A stretch of DNA of 17,551 bases from an uncultured Clostridia bacterium (GTDB lineage: Bacteria > Bacillota > Clostridia > Oscillospirales > CAG-382). The notes beneath the pieces are model-generated. The model searched no databases. It was given only the letters and a program-made list of their open reading frames with translations, and was not told where the DNA came from. The stretch covers positions 1 to 17,551 of the forward strand of contig CANQVQ010000024.1 of the NCBI GenBank assembly GCA_947627335.1, given 5' to 3'. Of the stretch, positions 1 through 5,774 are shown one piece after another; position 1 is the stretch's first letter, and the number at the start of each line of letters is the position of its first letter. A program made the translations under genes and the position numbers.

Positions 1-389
1 TCCGCCCGATGACGCCGAACCACGACAAGGTCCTGCAATGGATCGAAACGCAGTTCGGGATCGGCTGGGCGAACGAAACGGCGACGGCGTTTGCGCATAC
101 GCCGGTGTCCTGTTTCGTCGCTACGGAGGCGGAGACCAAGCGGATCTTGGGCTTTGCCGCCTACGACTGCACGGCGCCGGACTTCTTCGGACCGACCGGC
201 GTGGACGAATCTGCGCGGAAGCGCGGGATCGGGGGCGCTCTGCTGTTGAAGTGCCTCGAAGCCCTGCGCGAGGAGGGGTACGGATACGCCGTCATCGGGT
301 CCGCCGGACCGGTGGGCTTCTACCGCAAGGTGTGCGGTGCGGTGGTCATCCCCGAAAGCTCGCCGGGCATCTATAAGGACCTGCTTTAA
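1..389 (+). CDS. GNAT-family N-acetyltransferase, 5' end cut by the window edge
   Basis: The visible 126 residues from the first ATG (base 9) cover most of a GNAT fold. The acetyl-CoA loop appears as ARKRGIGGALL after the strand FFGPTGV, and the C-terminal part AVIGSAGPVGFYRK fits the last GNAT strands. The reading frame stays open to the window edge (Arg-Pro before the Met), there is no ribosome-binding site in the eight bases before the ATG, and the usual first beta strand is missing, so the true start is probably upstream. The substrate cannot be told. It ends 27 bp before asd with no terminator between, so the two may share a transcript. The GNAT assignment is secure; function beyond acyl transfer is unknown. 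Confidence 0.8.
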   Translation, partial: RPMTPNHDKVLQWIETQFGIGWANETATAFAHTPVSCFVATEAETKRILGFAAYDCTAPDFFGPTGVDESARKRGIGGALLLKCLEALREEGYGYAVIGSAGPVGFYRKVCGAVVIPESSPGIYKDLL

Positions 390-416
390 GAGATTCTATC
401 AGAAAGAAGCTATTTC

Positions 417-1514
417 ATGAGCCAGACAAAACTGCGCGCCGGCGTCGTCGGCGCGACCGGAATGGTGGGACAGCGGTTTTTGACCCTGCTCGCCGATCAC
501 CCGTATTTCACCGTCACGGCGCTTGCCGCGAGCGCGTCCTCCGCCGGAAAACCGTATGAAAAGGCGGTCGAAGGGCGCTGGAAGCTCGCCGAGCCGATGC
601 CGAACTGCGTAAAGGGCATGGTCGTGCGCGACGCGAGCGACGTCGAGGGGATCAAGCCTTTGGTGGATTTCGTTTTCTGCGCCGTCGATATGCCCAAGGC
701 GCAGGTGCGCGAGCTGGAGGAATCCTACGCGAAGGCGGAGATCCCGGTGGTTTCCAACAATTCCGCCTGTCGGGGTCTGTCGGACGTGCCGATGCTGATC
801 CCGGAGATCAATTCCGCCCATACGGCGGTCATTTCGACCCAGCGCGAGCGGCTCGGCACGAAGCGCGGCTTCATCGCCGTCAAGCCGAACTGCTCGATCC
901 AAAGCTACGTCCCGGCGCTCACGCCGCTGCTGTCCTACGGGGTCGAAGCGGTCAATGTGACGACCCTGCAGGCGATCTCGGGGGCGGGAAAGACGTTCGA
1001 CACGTTCCCGGACATCCTCGACAACGTCATTCCGTACATCGGGGGCGAAGAGGAAAAGAGCGAGCGCGAGCCGCTGAAAATCTGGGGCAGCGTGCGGAAC
1101 GGCGAGATCGTCCCGGCGGAAAAGCCGGTCATCGCGGCGACCTGTACGCGTGTGCCGGTGCAGGACGGGCATCTGGCGGTGGTTTCGGTCAAGTTTGCCG
1201 AAAAGCCGAGCCGGGAGCAGATCCTCGCGGCGTGGAACGCGTACAGCGGGGAGGCGCAGCGGCTGCGTTTGCCGTCCGCCCCGGAGCAGTTTTTGACCTA
1301 TTTTGACGAGCCGGACCGCCCGCAGAGCCGTCTGGACCGCGGTCTGGAGCGCGGCATGGGCATCGCGGTCGGTCGTCTGCGGGAGGACCCGCTGCTGGAT
1401 TGGCGGTTCGTCTGCCTGTCGCACAATACGCTGCGGGGCGCGGCAGGGGGCGCGGTGCTGTCCGCCGAACTGCTGTATCGGCAGGGGTATCTGCAACCGT
1501 CTGCGGAAGCGTAA
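417..1514 (+). CDS. asd: Aspartate-semialdehyde dehydrogenase
   Basis: A cytosolic enzyme that reduces aspartyl-4-phosphate to aspartate semialdehyde with NADPH, the branch point to lysine/diaminopimelate, threonine and methionine. The N-terminal Rossmann motif GATGMVGQ is at residues 12-19. The catalytic cysteine lies in KPNCSIQSY (Cys159) and the active-site histidine in RVPVQDGH (about His252). At 365 residues, with the motifs PNCSIQ and AISGAGKTFDTFPDI, it resembles the longer archaeal/fungal-type subfamily rather than the roughly 330-residue enzyme of Bacillus; that subfamily call is from memory of the motifs. The ribosome-binding site is weak (AGAAAGAAG). A terminator follows at 1565-1600. 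No promoter is visible in the 27-bp gap upstream. Confidence 0.95.
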   Translation: MSQTKLRAGVVGATGMVGQRFLTLLADHPYFTVTALAASASSAGKPYEKAVEGRWKLAEPMPNCVKGMVVRDASDVEGIKPLVDFVFCAVDMPKAQVRELEESYAKAEIPVVSNNSACRGLSDVPMLIPEINSAHTAVISTQRERLGTKRGFIAVKPNCSIQSYVPALTPLLSYGVEAVNVTTLQAISGAGKTFDTFPDILDNVIPYIGGEEEKSEREPLKIWGSVRNGEIVPAEKPVIAATCTRVPVQDGHLAVVSVKFAEKPSREQILAAWNAYSGEAQRLRLPSAPEQFLTYFDEPDRPQSRLDRGLERGMGIAVGRLREDPLLDWRFVCLSHNTLRGAAGGAVLSAELLYRQGYLQPSAEA

Positions 1515-1564
1515 AGCCGGTTTGCCGCGCATGGCGCGGCGTCGGCGCTTTCGATGTTTTCGCG

Positions 1565-1600
1565 GGAAGGGCGCCGGGGACGGACCGCCCTTCCTTTTTT
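1565..1600 (+). terminator. Intrinsic terminator between asd and fhs
   Basis: GGAAGGGCG (1565-1573) pairs perfectly with CGCCCTTCC (1586-1594) across a 12-base loop and is followed at once by six T (1595-1600). This is a standard Rho-independent terminator closing the asd unit. Only 38 bp separate it from the fhs start. Confidence 0.85.
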
Positions 1601-1638
1601 CACAGAAGGAAAACCACACACGGAGAGGGGAAACACGC

Positions 1639-3303
1639 ATGAAACCGGACATTCAAATCGCCCAGGAAGCCACGATGCTCCCGATCGCGCAGGTCGCGTC
1701 GCAGATCGGGCTGCGGGAGGAAGAACTCGAACCCTACGGACGTTACAAAGCGAAACTGCTCCCCGAAGCCGTCGAGCGGCTTGCGGACAAGCCCGACGGG
1801 AAGCTGATCCTCGTCACCGCGATCTCCCCGACCCCTGCGGGCGAGGGAAAGACCACGATGACCATCGGACTGGGCGACGCGCTGCGCCGCCTTGGCAAAA
1901 GGACCGCCATCGCCCTGCGCGAACCGTCGCTGGGACCGGTGTTCGGGCTGAAGGGCGGCGCGACCGGGGGCGGATACGCGCAGGTCATGCCGATGGAGGA
2001 CATCAACCTGCACTTCACCGGGGATTTCCACGCCATCACGAGCGCGAACAACCTGCTGTCCGCCATGCTGGACAACCACATCCACCAGGGGAACGCCCTG
2101 CGCATCGACCCGAAGCGGATCGTCCACGCACGCTGCCTCGACGTCAACGACCGCGTGCTGCGGGACGTCGCCGTGGGGCTGGGCGAAGCGAAGAACGGCG
2201 TGACGCGGCAGGAGAAGTTCATGATCACGGTCGCGACGGAGATCATGGCGATCCTCTGCCTGTCCTCCTCGCTGGAGGATCTGCGGGAGCGGCTCGGCAA
2301 TATGCTGGTCGCTTACAATTACGACGGCGAGCCGGTCTACTGCCGTCAGCTGGGCGCGGCAGGCGCGATGACGGTCCTGCTGAAGGACGCGGTCAAGCCG
2401 AACCTCGTGCAGACGCTGGAAAACACCCCCTGCCTGATCCACGGCGGTCCGTTCGCGAACATCGCGCACGGCTGCAATTCGCTGATCGCGACCAAGACGG
2501 CGCGGAAACTCGCCGATTACACGGTCACGGAAGCCGGATTCGGCGCCGACCTCGGAGCGGAGAAATTCCTCGACATCAAGTGCCGTGCGGGCGGATTCCA
2601 CCCGGACGCGGTCGTGCTCGTCGCGACGGCGCGTGCGCTGAAGTACAACGGCGGCGTGCCGAAGGAGAATACCGCCGCGGAGAACCTTGAAGCGCTCGCC
2701 AAGGGCATCGCGAACCTCGGTGCGCACATCGACAACCTCAAAGGGTTCGGTCTGCCGCTCGCGGTGGTGATCAACCATTTCTATGCGGATACCGAGGCGG
2801 AACTCGACTACATCAAGGCGTATTGCGCCGAAAAAGGGGTCAAAGCGATCGTTTCCAAGGCGTTCGCGGAGGGCGGAAAAGGTTCCCTCGAATTGGCGGA
2901 GGAGGTCTGCCGTCTGTGCGAGCAGCCGTCCGATTTCCGCTTCACCTATCCGCTCGACGCGCCGCTGACCGAGAAGATCGAAGCGGTCGCGACGAAGATC
3001 TACCACGCATCCGGGGTGGACTATACGCCGGGCGCGAAGAAGTCGCTCGCCGCGCTGGAGGCGCTCGGCTACGGGGATCTGCCGGTCTGCATCGCCAAAA
3101 CGCAGTATTCGCTCTCGGACGACCCGAAAAAGCTCGGTGCGCCGAGCGGGTACCGGCTGACCGTGCGGGAAGCGCGTGTCTCGGCGGGCGCCGGATTCGT
3201 CGTCGTGCTGACCGGGGAAGTGCTGACCATGCCGGGGCTGCCGCGGCATCCCGCCGCCGAGCAGGTGGACGTGGTGGACGGCAAGGTCGTCGGGCTGTTC
3301 TGA
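1639..3303 (+). CDS. fhs: Formate-tetrahydrofolate ligase (10-formyl-THF synthetase)
   Basis: ATP-dependent activation of formate onto tetrahydrofolate, supplying 10-formyl-THF for one-carbon metabolism (and the methyl branch of the Wood-Ljungdahl pathway in acetogens; nothing here shows this organism is one). The 554-residue length is normal for the family. The P-loop variant TPAGEGKTT is at residues 65-73, followed by the conserved segments LREPSLGPVFGLKGGATGGG and DFHAITSANNLL. Start: ATG 1639 has GGAGAGGGG eight bases upstream; the frame is open further upstream, but that part crosses the terminator and shadows asd. The stop overlaps the tsaE start (TGATG). No promoter is recognisable in the 38 bp after the terminator. 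Confidence 0.97.
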   Translation: MKPDIQIAQEATMLPIAQVASQIGLREEELEPYGRYKAKLLPEAVERLADKPDGKLILVTAISPTPAGEGKTTMTIGLGDALRRLGKRTAIALREPSLGPVFGLKGGATGGGYAQVMPMEDINLHFTGDFHAITSANNLLSAMLDNHIHQGNALRIDPKRIVHARCLDVNDRVLRDVAVGLGEAKNGVTRQEKFMITVATEIMAILCLSSSLEDLRERLGNMLVAYNYDGEPVYCRQLGAAGAMTVLLKDAVKPNLVQTLENTPCLIHGGPFANIAHGCNSLIATKTARKLADYTVTEAGFGADLGAEKFLDIKCRAGGFHPDAVVLVATARALKYNGGVPKENTAAENLEALAKGIANLGAHIDNLKGFGLPLAVVINHFYADTEAELDYIKAYCAEKGVKAIVSKAFAEGGKGSLELAEEVCRLCEQPSDFRFTYPLDAPLTEKIEAVATKIYHASGVDYTPGAKKSLAALEALGYGDLPVCIAKTQYSLSDDPKKLGAPSGYRLTVREARVSAGAGFVVVLTGEVLTMPGLPRHPAAEQVDVVDGKVVGLF

Positions 3304-3719
3304 TGGAAAGCTGGGTGACCCGGTCGGTCGGGGAGACGGAGGAAGTCGCCGCTCTGCTCGCGAAACGGTTGGAGCACGGCGGGGTGCTCGCCCTGTACGG
3401 GGACCTCGGCGCGGGAAAGACCGCGTTCGTGCGGGGATTGGTCGCGTCGCTCTGCCCGGAATGCCTGCCGTTGGTGCATTCGCCGACGTTCGCGATCGTC
3501 AACGAGTACGCGGGGAAGCGCTGTACGGTGCATCACTTCGATTTCTACCGCCTCAAGGACGAGGACGACCTCTATTCGACGGGGTTCTTTGAAGCCCTCG
3601 ACGGGGACGGGGTGGTCGTGACCGAGTGGAGCGAGCGGTTCCCGGAGGTGTTCCCGGCGGGGACGCTGCGCCTGCATTTCGATGTTTTGCCGGACGGGAG
3701 CAGGAGGTTGGAGGTCTGA
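3303..3719 (+). CDS. tsaE: tRNA t6A biosynthesis ATPase TsaE
   Basis: P-loop ATPase of the TsaBDE complex, which transfers threonylcarbamoyl from threonylcarbamoyl-AMP to A37 of ANN-decoding tRNAs. The 138 residues show the Walker A motif GDLGAGKT (33-40), the TsaE signature SPTFAIVNEY, then HFDFYRL and VVTEWSER. The start codon shares its A with the fhs stop, so translation is probably coupled to fhs. It is followed by tsaB, its known partner; tsaD is not in the window. The stop codon lies inside the left arm of a perfect hairpin (3714-3739). Confidence 0.95.
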   Translation: MESWVTRSVGETEEVAALLAKRLEHGGVLALYGDLGAGKTAFVRGLVASLCPECLPLVHSPTFAIVNEYAGKRCTVHHFDFYRLKDEDDLYSTGFFEALDGDGVVVTEWSERFPEVFPAGTLRLHFDVLPDGSRRLEV

Positions 3720-3739
3720 AAAACGGGTCGTTTTCAGAC
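3714..3739 (+). other. Hairpin over the tsaE stop codon
   Basis: GTCTGAAAA (3714-3722) is perfectly complementary to TTTTCAGAC (3731-3739) with an 8-base loop. The tsaE stop TGA (3717-3719) sits in the left arm. No T-run follows, so it is not a clear terminator. It could affect tsaE-tsaB coupling or mRNA stability; this is inference. Confidence 0.45.
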
Positions 3740-3765
3740 GCCCACAGAAAGGAATGGTCATAGGT

Positions 3766-4482
3766 ATGCTGATCCTTGCGTTGGATTCGACGGCGCTCGT
3801 CGCGTCCGCCGCCGTCGCGGAGGTGGAGGACGGTGCGCTTGCGCGGCACGCGGTTTTTACGGGCAAATACCGCCTGACCCACAGCGAAACGCTTCTGCCG
3901 ATGGCGGAACGGGCGCTTTCCCTGTGCGGTGCGGCGCTTTCGGACGTGGACCTGCTCGCGGTCAACGTCGGACCCGGGTCGTTCACCGGGGTGCGGATCG
4001 GCGTTTCGACCGTGAAGGGGTTGGCGTTCCCGCGTGACCTGCCGTGCGTCGGGGTTTCGACGCTCGCGTCGCTTGCCGAGTCGTTCGCCGGCATGGGTCT
4101 GCCGATCCTTTCCGCGATGGACGCCCGTCGCGGGCAGTTCTACGCGGCGCTTTTCGCGTCCGGTTCGGTCGCTTCCGGACCGGTTCGCCTTTCGCCGGAC
4201 GCCTGCCTGTCCGCCGACGAGGTGCGCGGTCTGCTTGCGTCCGCCGCCTGCGGGGAGGCGCTGCTCTGCGGCGACGGTGCGTCCGTCCTCGCGTCCGCCG
4301 CGCCGGACCTGCCGGTTCGCGTGGTGCACCCCGCCGTGCGCGAGCAGAATGCCCTCGCCGTCGCGCTCTGCGCCGAGCGGTCGTTCCGCGCCGGGGGCGC
4401 CGTGTCCGGCAAGGAGCTGCGCCCCGTCTACCTGCGCGTCCCGCAGGCAGAACGGGAAAGGCAGGCAAGGGAAAAGGCGTAA
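3766..4482 (+). CDS. tsaB: tRNA t6A biosynthesis protein TsaB
   Basis: Inactive ASKHA-fold paralogue of TsaD that scaffolds the TsaBDE complex for N6-threonylcarbamoyladenosine synthesis. The start LILALDSTALVASAA is the family's phosphate-1-like motif; HSETLLPM and VNVGPGSFTGVRIGVSTVKGLA are diagnostic. At 238 residues it has normal length. ATG 3766 gives the family-standard N-terminus. An in-frame ATG at 3754 (Met-Val-Ile-Gly-Met) is possible, but the AAAGGA site abuts it, whereas spacing to 3766 is 12. It follows tsaE after 46 bp. No rimI or tsaD follows, unlike many Bacillota, where these genes cluster. Confidence 0.93.
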   Translation: MLILALDSTALVASAAVAEVEDGALARHAVFTGKYRLTHSETLLPMAERALSLCGAALSDVDLLAVNVGPGSFTGVRIGVSTVKGLAFPRDLPCVGVSTLASLAESFAGMGLPILSAMDARRGQFYAALFASGSVASGPVRLSPDACLSADEVRGLLASAACGEALLCGDGASVLASAAPDLPVRVVHPAVREQNALAVALCAERSFRAGGAVSGKELRPVYLRVPQAERERQAREKA

Positions 4483-4511
4483 TTGCGTCCCGACGGGAAT
4501 TTGCATATATA
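4483..4511 (+). promoter_or_regulatory. Possible weak promoter for rpiB
   Basis: TTGCGT (4483-4488) and TATATA (4506-4511) are 17 bp apart in the short AT-rich gap before rpiB. TATAAA at 4508-4513 is an alternative -10. The -35 matches consensus at only three positions, so this is weak. Confidence 0.3.
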
Positions 4512-4533
4512 AAATAGGAAAGGTTTTGATAAA

Positions 4534-4977
4534 ATGGCAACCTATCAAGTGGCGCTCGGCTGTGACCACGGTGGACTGGAGATCAAGAACGCGATTCGGC
4601 AGGCGCTCGAAGCCGACGGCGTTTCCGTCGTCGATCTCGGGACCTACACGGCGGATTCCGTCGATTACCCGGTCTACGCCCACAAGGTCTGCGAGGCGGT
4701 GCAGAACGGCGACGCGACCTTCGGGATCCTTTGCTGCGGCACCGGCATCGGGATGTCCATCGCCGCGAATAAGCACAAGGGCATCCGTGCGGCGGTCCTG
4801 TCCGACCCGTTCAGCGCGGAAATGACCCGTCGGCACAACGACGCGAACGTGCTCTGCCTCGGCGGTCGGGTCATCGACGGCGAGCGTGCGGTCTCCCTCG
4901 CGAAGCTGTTCCTCTCCACGCCGTTCGACGGCGGGCGGCATAAAAAACGTATAGCGATGTTGGAAAGGGACTTTTAG
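4534..4977 (+). CDS. rpiB: Ribose-5-phosphate isomerase B (RpiB/LacAB family)
   Basis: Interconverts ribose-5-phosphate and ribulose-5-phosphate in the pentose phosphate pathway. The 147-residue protein has the N-terminal GCDHGG motif (9-14), the catalytic segment GILCCGTGIGMSIAANK (catalytic Cys68) and the phosphate/ring-opening segment RRHNDANVLCLGGR (His101). ATG 4534 has AGGAAAGG about ten bases upstream. The last codons (Leu-Glu-Arg-Asp-Phe-stop) are written by the left arm and loop of the terminator stem at 4954-4994, so the C-terminal residues are constrained by RNA structure. LacA/LacB sugar-phosphate isomerases are close relatives, but a lone copy next to no lac genes argues for RpiB. 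Confidence 0.95.
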   Translation: MATYQVALGCDHGGLEIKNAIRQALEADGVSVVDLGTYTADSVDYPVYAHKVCEAVQNGDATFGILCCGTGIGMSIAANKHKGIRAAVLSDPFSAEMTRRHNDANVLCLGGRVIDGERAVSLAKLFLSTPFDGGRHKKRIAMLERDF

Positions 4978-5001
4978 TCCCTTTCCAACATCGCCGTTTT
5001 T
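4954..5001 (+). terminator. rpiB terminator with the stop codon in its loop
   Basis: An 18-nt arm (4954-4971, ending GGAAAGGGAC) is perfectly complementary to 4977-4994 (starting GTCCCTTTCC), with a 5-base loop TTTTA, then CG and five T (4997-5001). The rpiB stop TAG occupies 4975-4977, the loop/right-arm junction. The inner part of the stem reappears at 5206-5234 within the downstream repeat array. Confidence 0.9.
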
Positions 5002-5004
5002 CAC

Positions 5005-5072
5005 CGACGTTTTACGCTTGCGGGACAACCGCGTCCCGCATTTTCGCTGGCGCGAAAACCGCGTAAAAGTCG
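5005..5072. repeat. Structured repeat, copy 1
   Basis: Outer stem CGAC-G-TTTTACGC (5005-5017, one bulged G) with GCGTAAAAGTCG (5061-5072). Inner hairpin GCGGGAC-AACCGC-GTCCCGC at 5020-5039. Inner hairpin TTTTCGC-TGGC-GCGAAAA at 5041-5058. Confidence 0.85.
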
Positions 5073-5123
5073 ACAGTGTTGGGGTGAGGTACGCGAAAGA
5101 TTGAACGTTGGGTTTCCCAACAC

Positions 5124-5191
5124 CGACATTTTACGTTTGCGGGACGACCGAGTCCCGCATTTTCGCTGACGCGAAAACCGCGTAAAAGTCG
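5124..5191. repeat. Structured repeat, copy 2
   Basis: Same 68-bp layout as copy 1, differing at five positions: the bulge (G to A), an outer-stem C to T that still pairs as G-U, both ends of the first loop (GACCGA), and the second loop (TGAC). All 7-bp inner stems are unchanged. Confidence 0.85.
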
Positions 5192-5237
5192 ACAGCGTTG
5201 GGATATTGGAAAGGGACTGAGCGTCCCTTTCCAACAC

Positions 5238-5305
5238 CGACGTTTTACGCTTGCGGGACAACCGTGTCCCGCATTTTCGCTGGCGCGAAAACCGCGTAAA
5301 AGTCG
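5238..5305. repeat. Structured repeat, copy 3
   Basis: Identical to copy 1 except one base in the first loop (AACCGT instead of AACCGC). It is preceded by the linker hairpin TTGGAAAGGGAC-TGAGC-GTCCCTTTCCAA (5206-5234). Confidence 0.85.
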
Positions 5306-5348
5306 AGCGCCTCGGGGCAGGGGAAGGCTGAGCGTCCCTTTCCAACAC

Positions 5349-5372
5349 CGACGTTTTACGTTTTCGCACCCG
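5349..5372. repeat. Structured repeat, truncated fourth copy
   Basis: Begins CGACGTTTTACG like the intact cores, then jumps to TTTTCGC, so the first inner hairpin is deleted and the rest is lost. This suggests decay by internal deletion. Confidence 0.65.
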
Positions 5373-5434
5373 TTTGGCAGGAACCGAACGTGGAGAAAAA
5401 CGAAAAAAATTTTGCAAAAAACGGGAATTTCCTC

Positions 5435-5463
5435 TTGACAAGGCTTGTTTCTTCTGTTATAAT
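5435..5463 (+). promoter_or_regulatory. Consensus sigma-A promoter for rpmG-secE-nusG
   Basis: TTGACA (5435-5440), a 17-bp spacer and TATAAT (5458-5463) match consensus at all twelve positions. The A-rich stretch just upstream (5395-5420) could act as an UP element. Transcription should start near 5470. Confidence 0.93.
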
Positions 5464-5469
5464 AGTAAC

Positions 5470-5598
5470 ACCTCTGAACGTGAGGTCTTTTTGTTGTGGG
5501 TTTTCGGGAGAATTTTCGATTTCCGCTTCCGGCGACCGACGGCAGAAGCGACCGTTCGCGTGGATAGAGGGAGGTAAAAATTCCCGAAAAGGAACATT
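5470..5598 (+). promoter_or_regulatory. Structured 5' leader of rpmG
   Basis: A leader of about 140 nt precedes rpmG. It begins with a short terminator-like hairpin, ACCTC (5470-5474) with GAGGT (5482-5486), followed by CTTTTTG. Further on, CGCTTC (5524-5529) pairs with GAAGCG (5545-5550), and CGGG/AATTTT near 5505-5516 can pair with AAAATT/CCCG near 5577-5586. No known riboswitch or ribosomal leader family was recognised, and no tRNA gene is present here. Confidence 0.35.
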
Positions 5599-5612
5599 GG
5601 AGGTGCCGAAAG

Positions 5613-5762
5613 ATGCGAGTGAAGATCACTCTTGTTTGCACGGAGTGCAAGCAAAGAAACTATGACACGATGAAAAACAAGAAAAACGACCCTGACCGGT
5701 TGGAAATGAAGAAGTATTGCAGATTTTGCCGCAAACACACGGTCCACAAAGAAAGCAAGTGA
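5613..5762 (+). CDS. rpmG: 50S ribosomal protein L33, zinc-binding form
   Basis: A 49-residue protein of the large subunit. Two CxxC pairs, CTEC (Cys9, Cys12) and CRFC (Cys36, Cys39), mark the zinc-binding C+ form. The start VKITLVCTECKQRNY and the end KYCRFCRKHTVHKE are typical. ATG 5613 is preceded by GGAGG (5599-5603) at nine bases. The position directly before secE and nusG is the classic bacterial order. In other bacteria C+ L33 can be exchanged for a zinc-free paralogue under zinc limitation; no Zur site was seen. Confidence 0.95.
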   Translation: MRVKITLVCTECKQRNYDTMKNKKNDPDRLEMKKYCRFCRKHTVHKESK

Positions 5763-5774
5763 GGGGTGGAAGCC

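Larger units (their letters stand above)
5005..5372. repeat. Tandem array of three-stem structured repeats
   Basis: Three 68-bp cores start at 5005, 5124 and 5238, with a degenerate fourth at 5349 (periods 119, 114, 111 bp). Each core has an outer 12-bp stem enclosing two 7-bp hairpins. Linkers are related to one another: GGAAAGGGAC/GTCCCTTTCC forms a hairpin before copies 1 and 3, a shorter GTTGGG/CCCAAC hairpin precedes copy 2, and one arm is degraded before the remnant. A 33-nt stretch (5217-5249) recurs exactly at 5328-5360. There is no coding potential that I trust. It resembles dispersed REP/REPIN- or BOX-like elements, but I recognise no named family. Confidence 0.85.

Noticed and set aside
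1515..1638. A THF riboswitch ahead of fhs
   Set aside because: The gap is mostly filled by the asd terminator, and the remaining 38 bp are too short for the aptamer.
5005..5372. The repeat array as a CRISPR
   Set aside because: The repeated unit is 68 bp and the 43-51-bp linkers are related to one another rather than unique. No cas gene is present.
5001..5441. A minus-strand open frame of 146 codons across the repeat array, encoding repeated Arg/Lys/Ser/Thr-rich segments
   Set aside because: It exists because the repeat has no stops in that frame. The repeat periods (119, 114, 111) are not all multiples of three, so the repeated peptides switch frame, and there is no ribosome-binding site or domain.
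5464..5612. A tRNA gene (often tRNA-Trp) next to rpmG-secE
   Set aside because: No cloverleaf, anticodon arm or GTTCGAATC-like T-arm is present in this leader.
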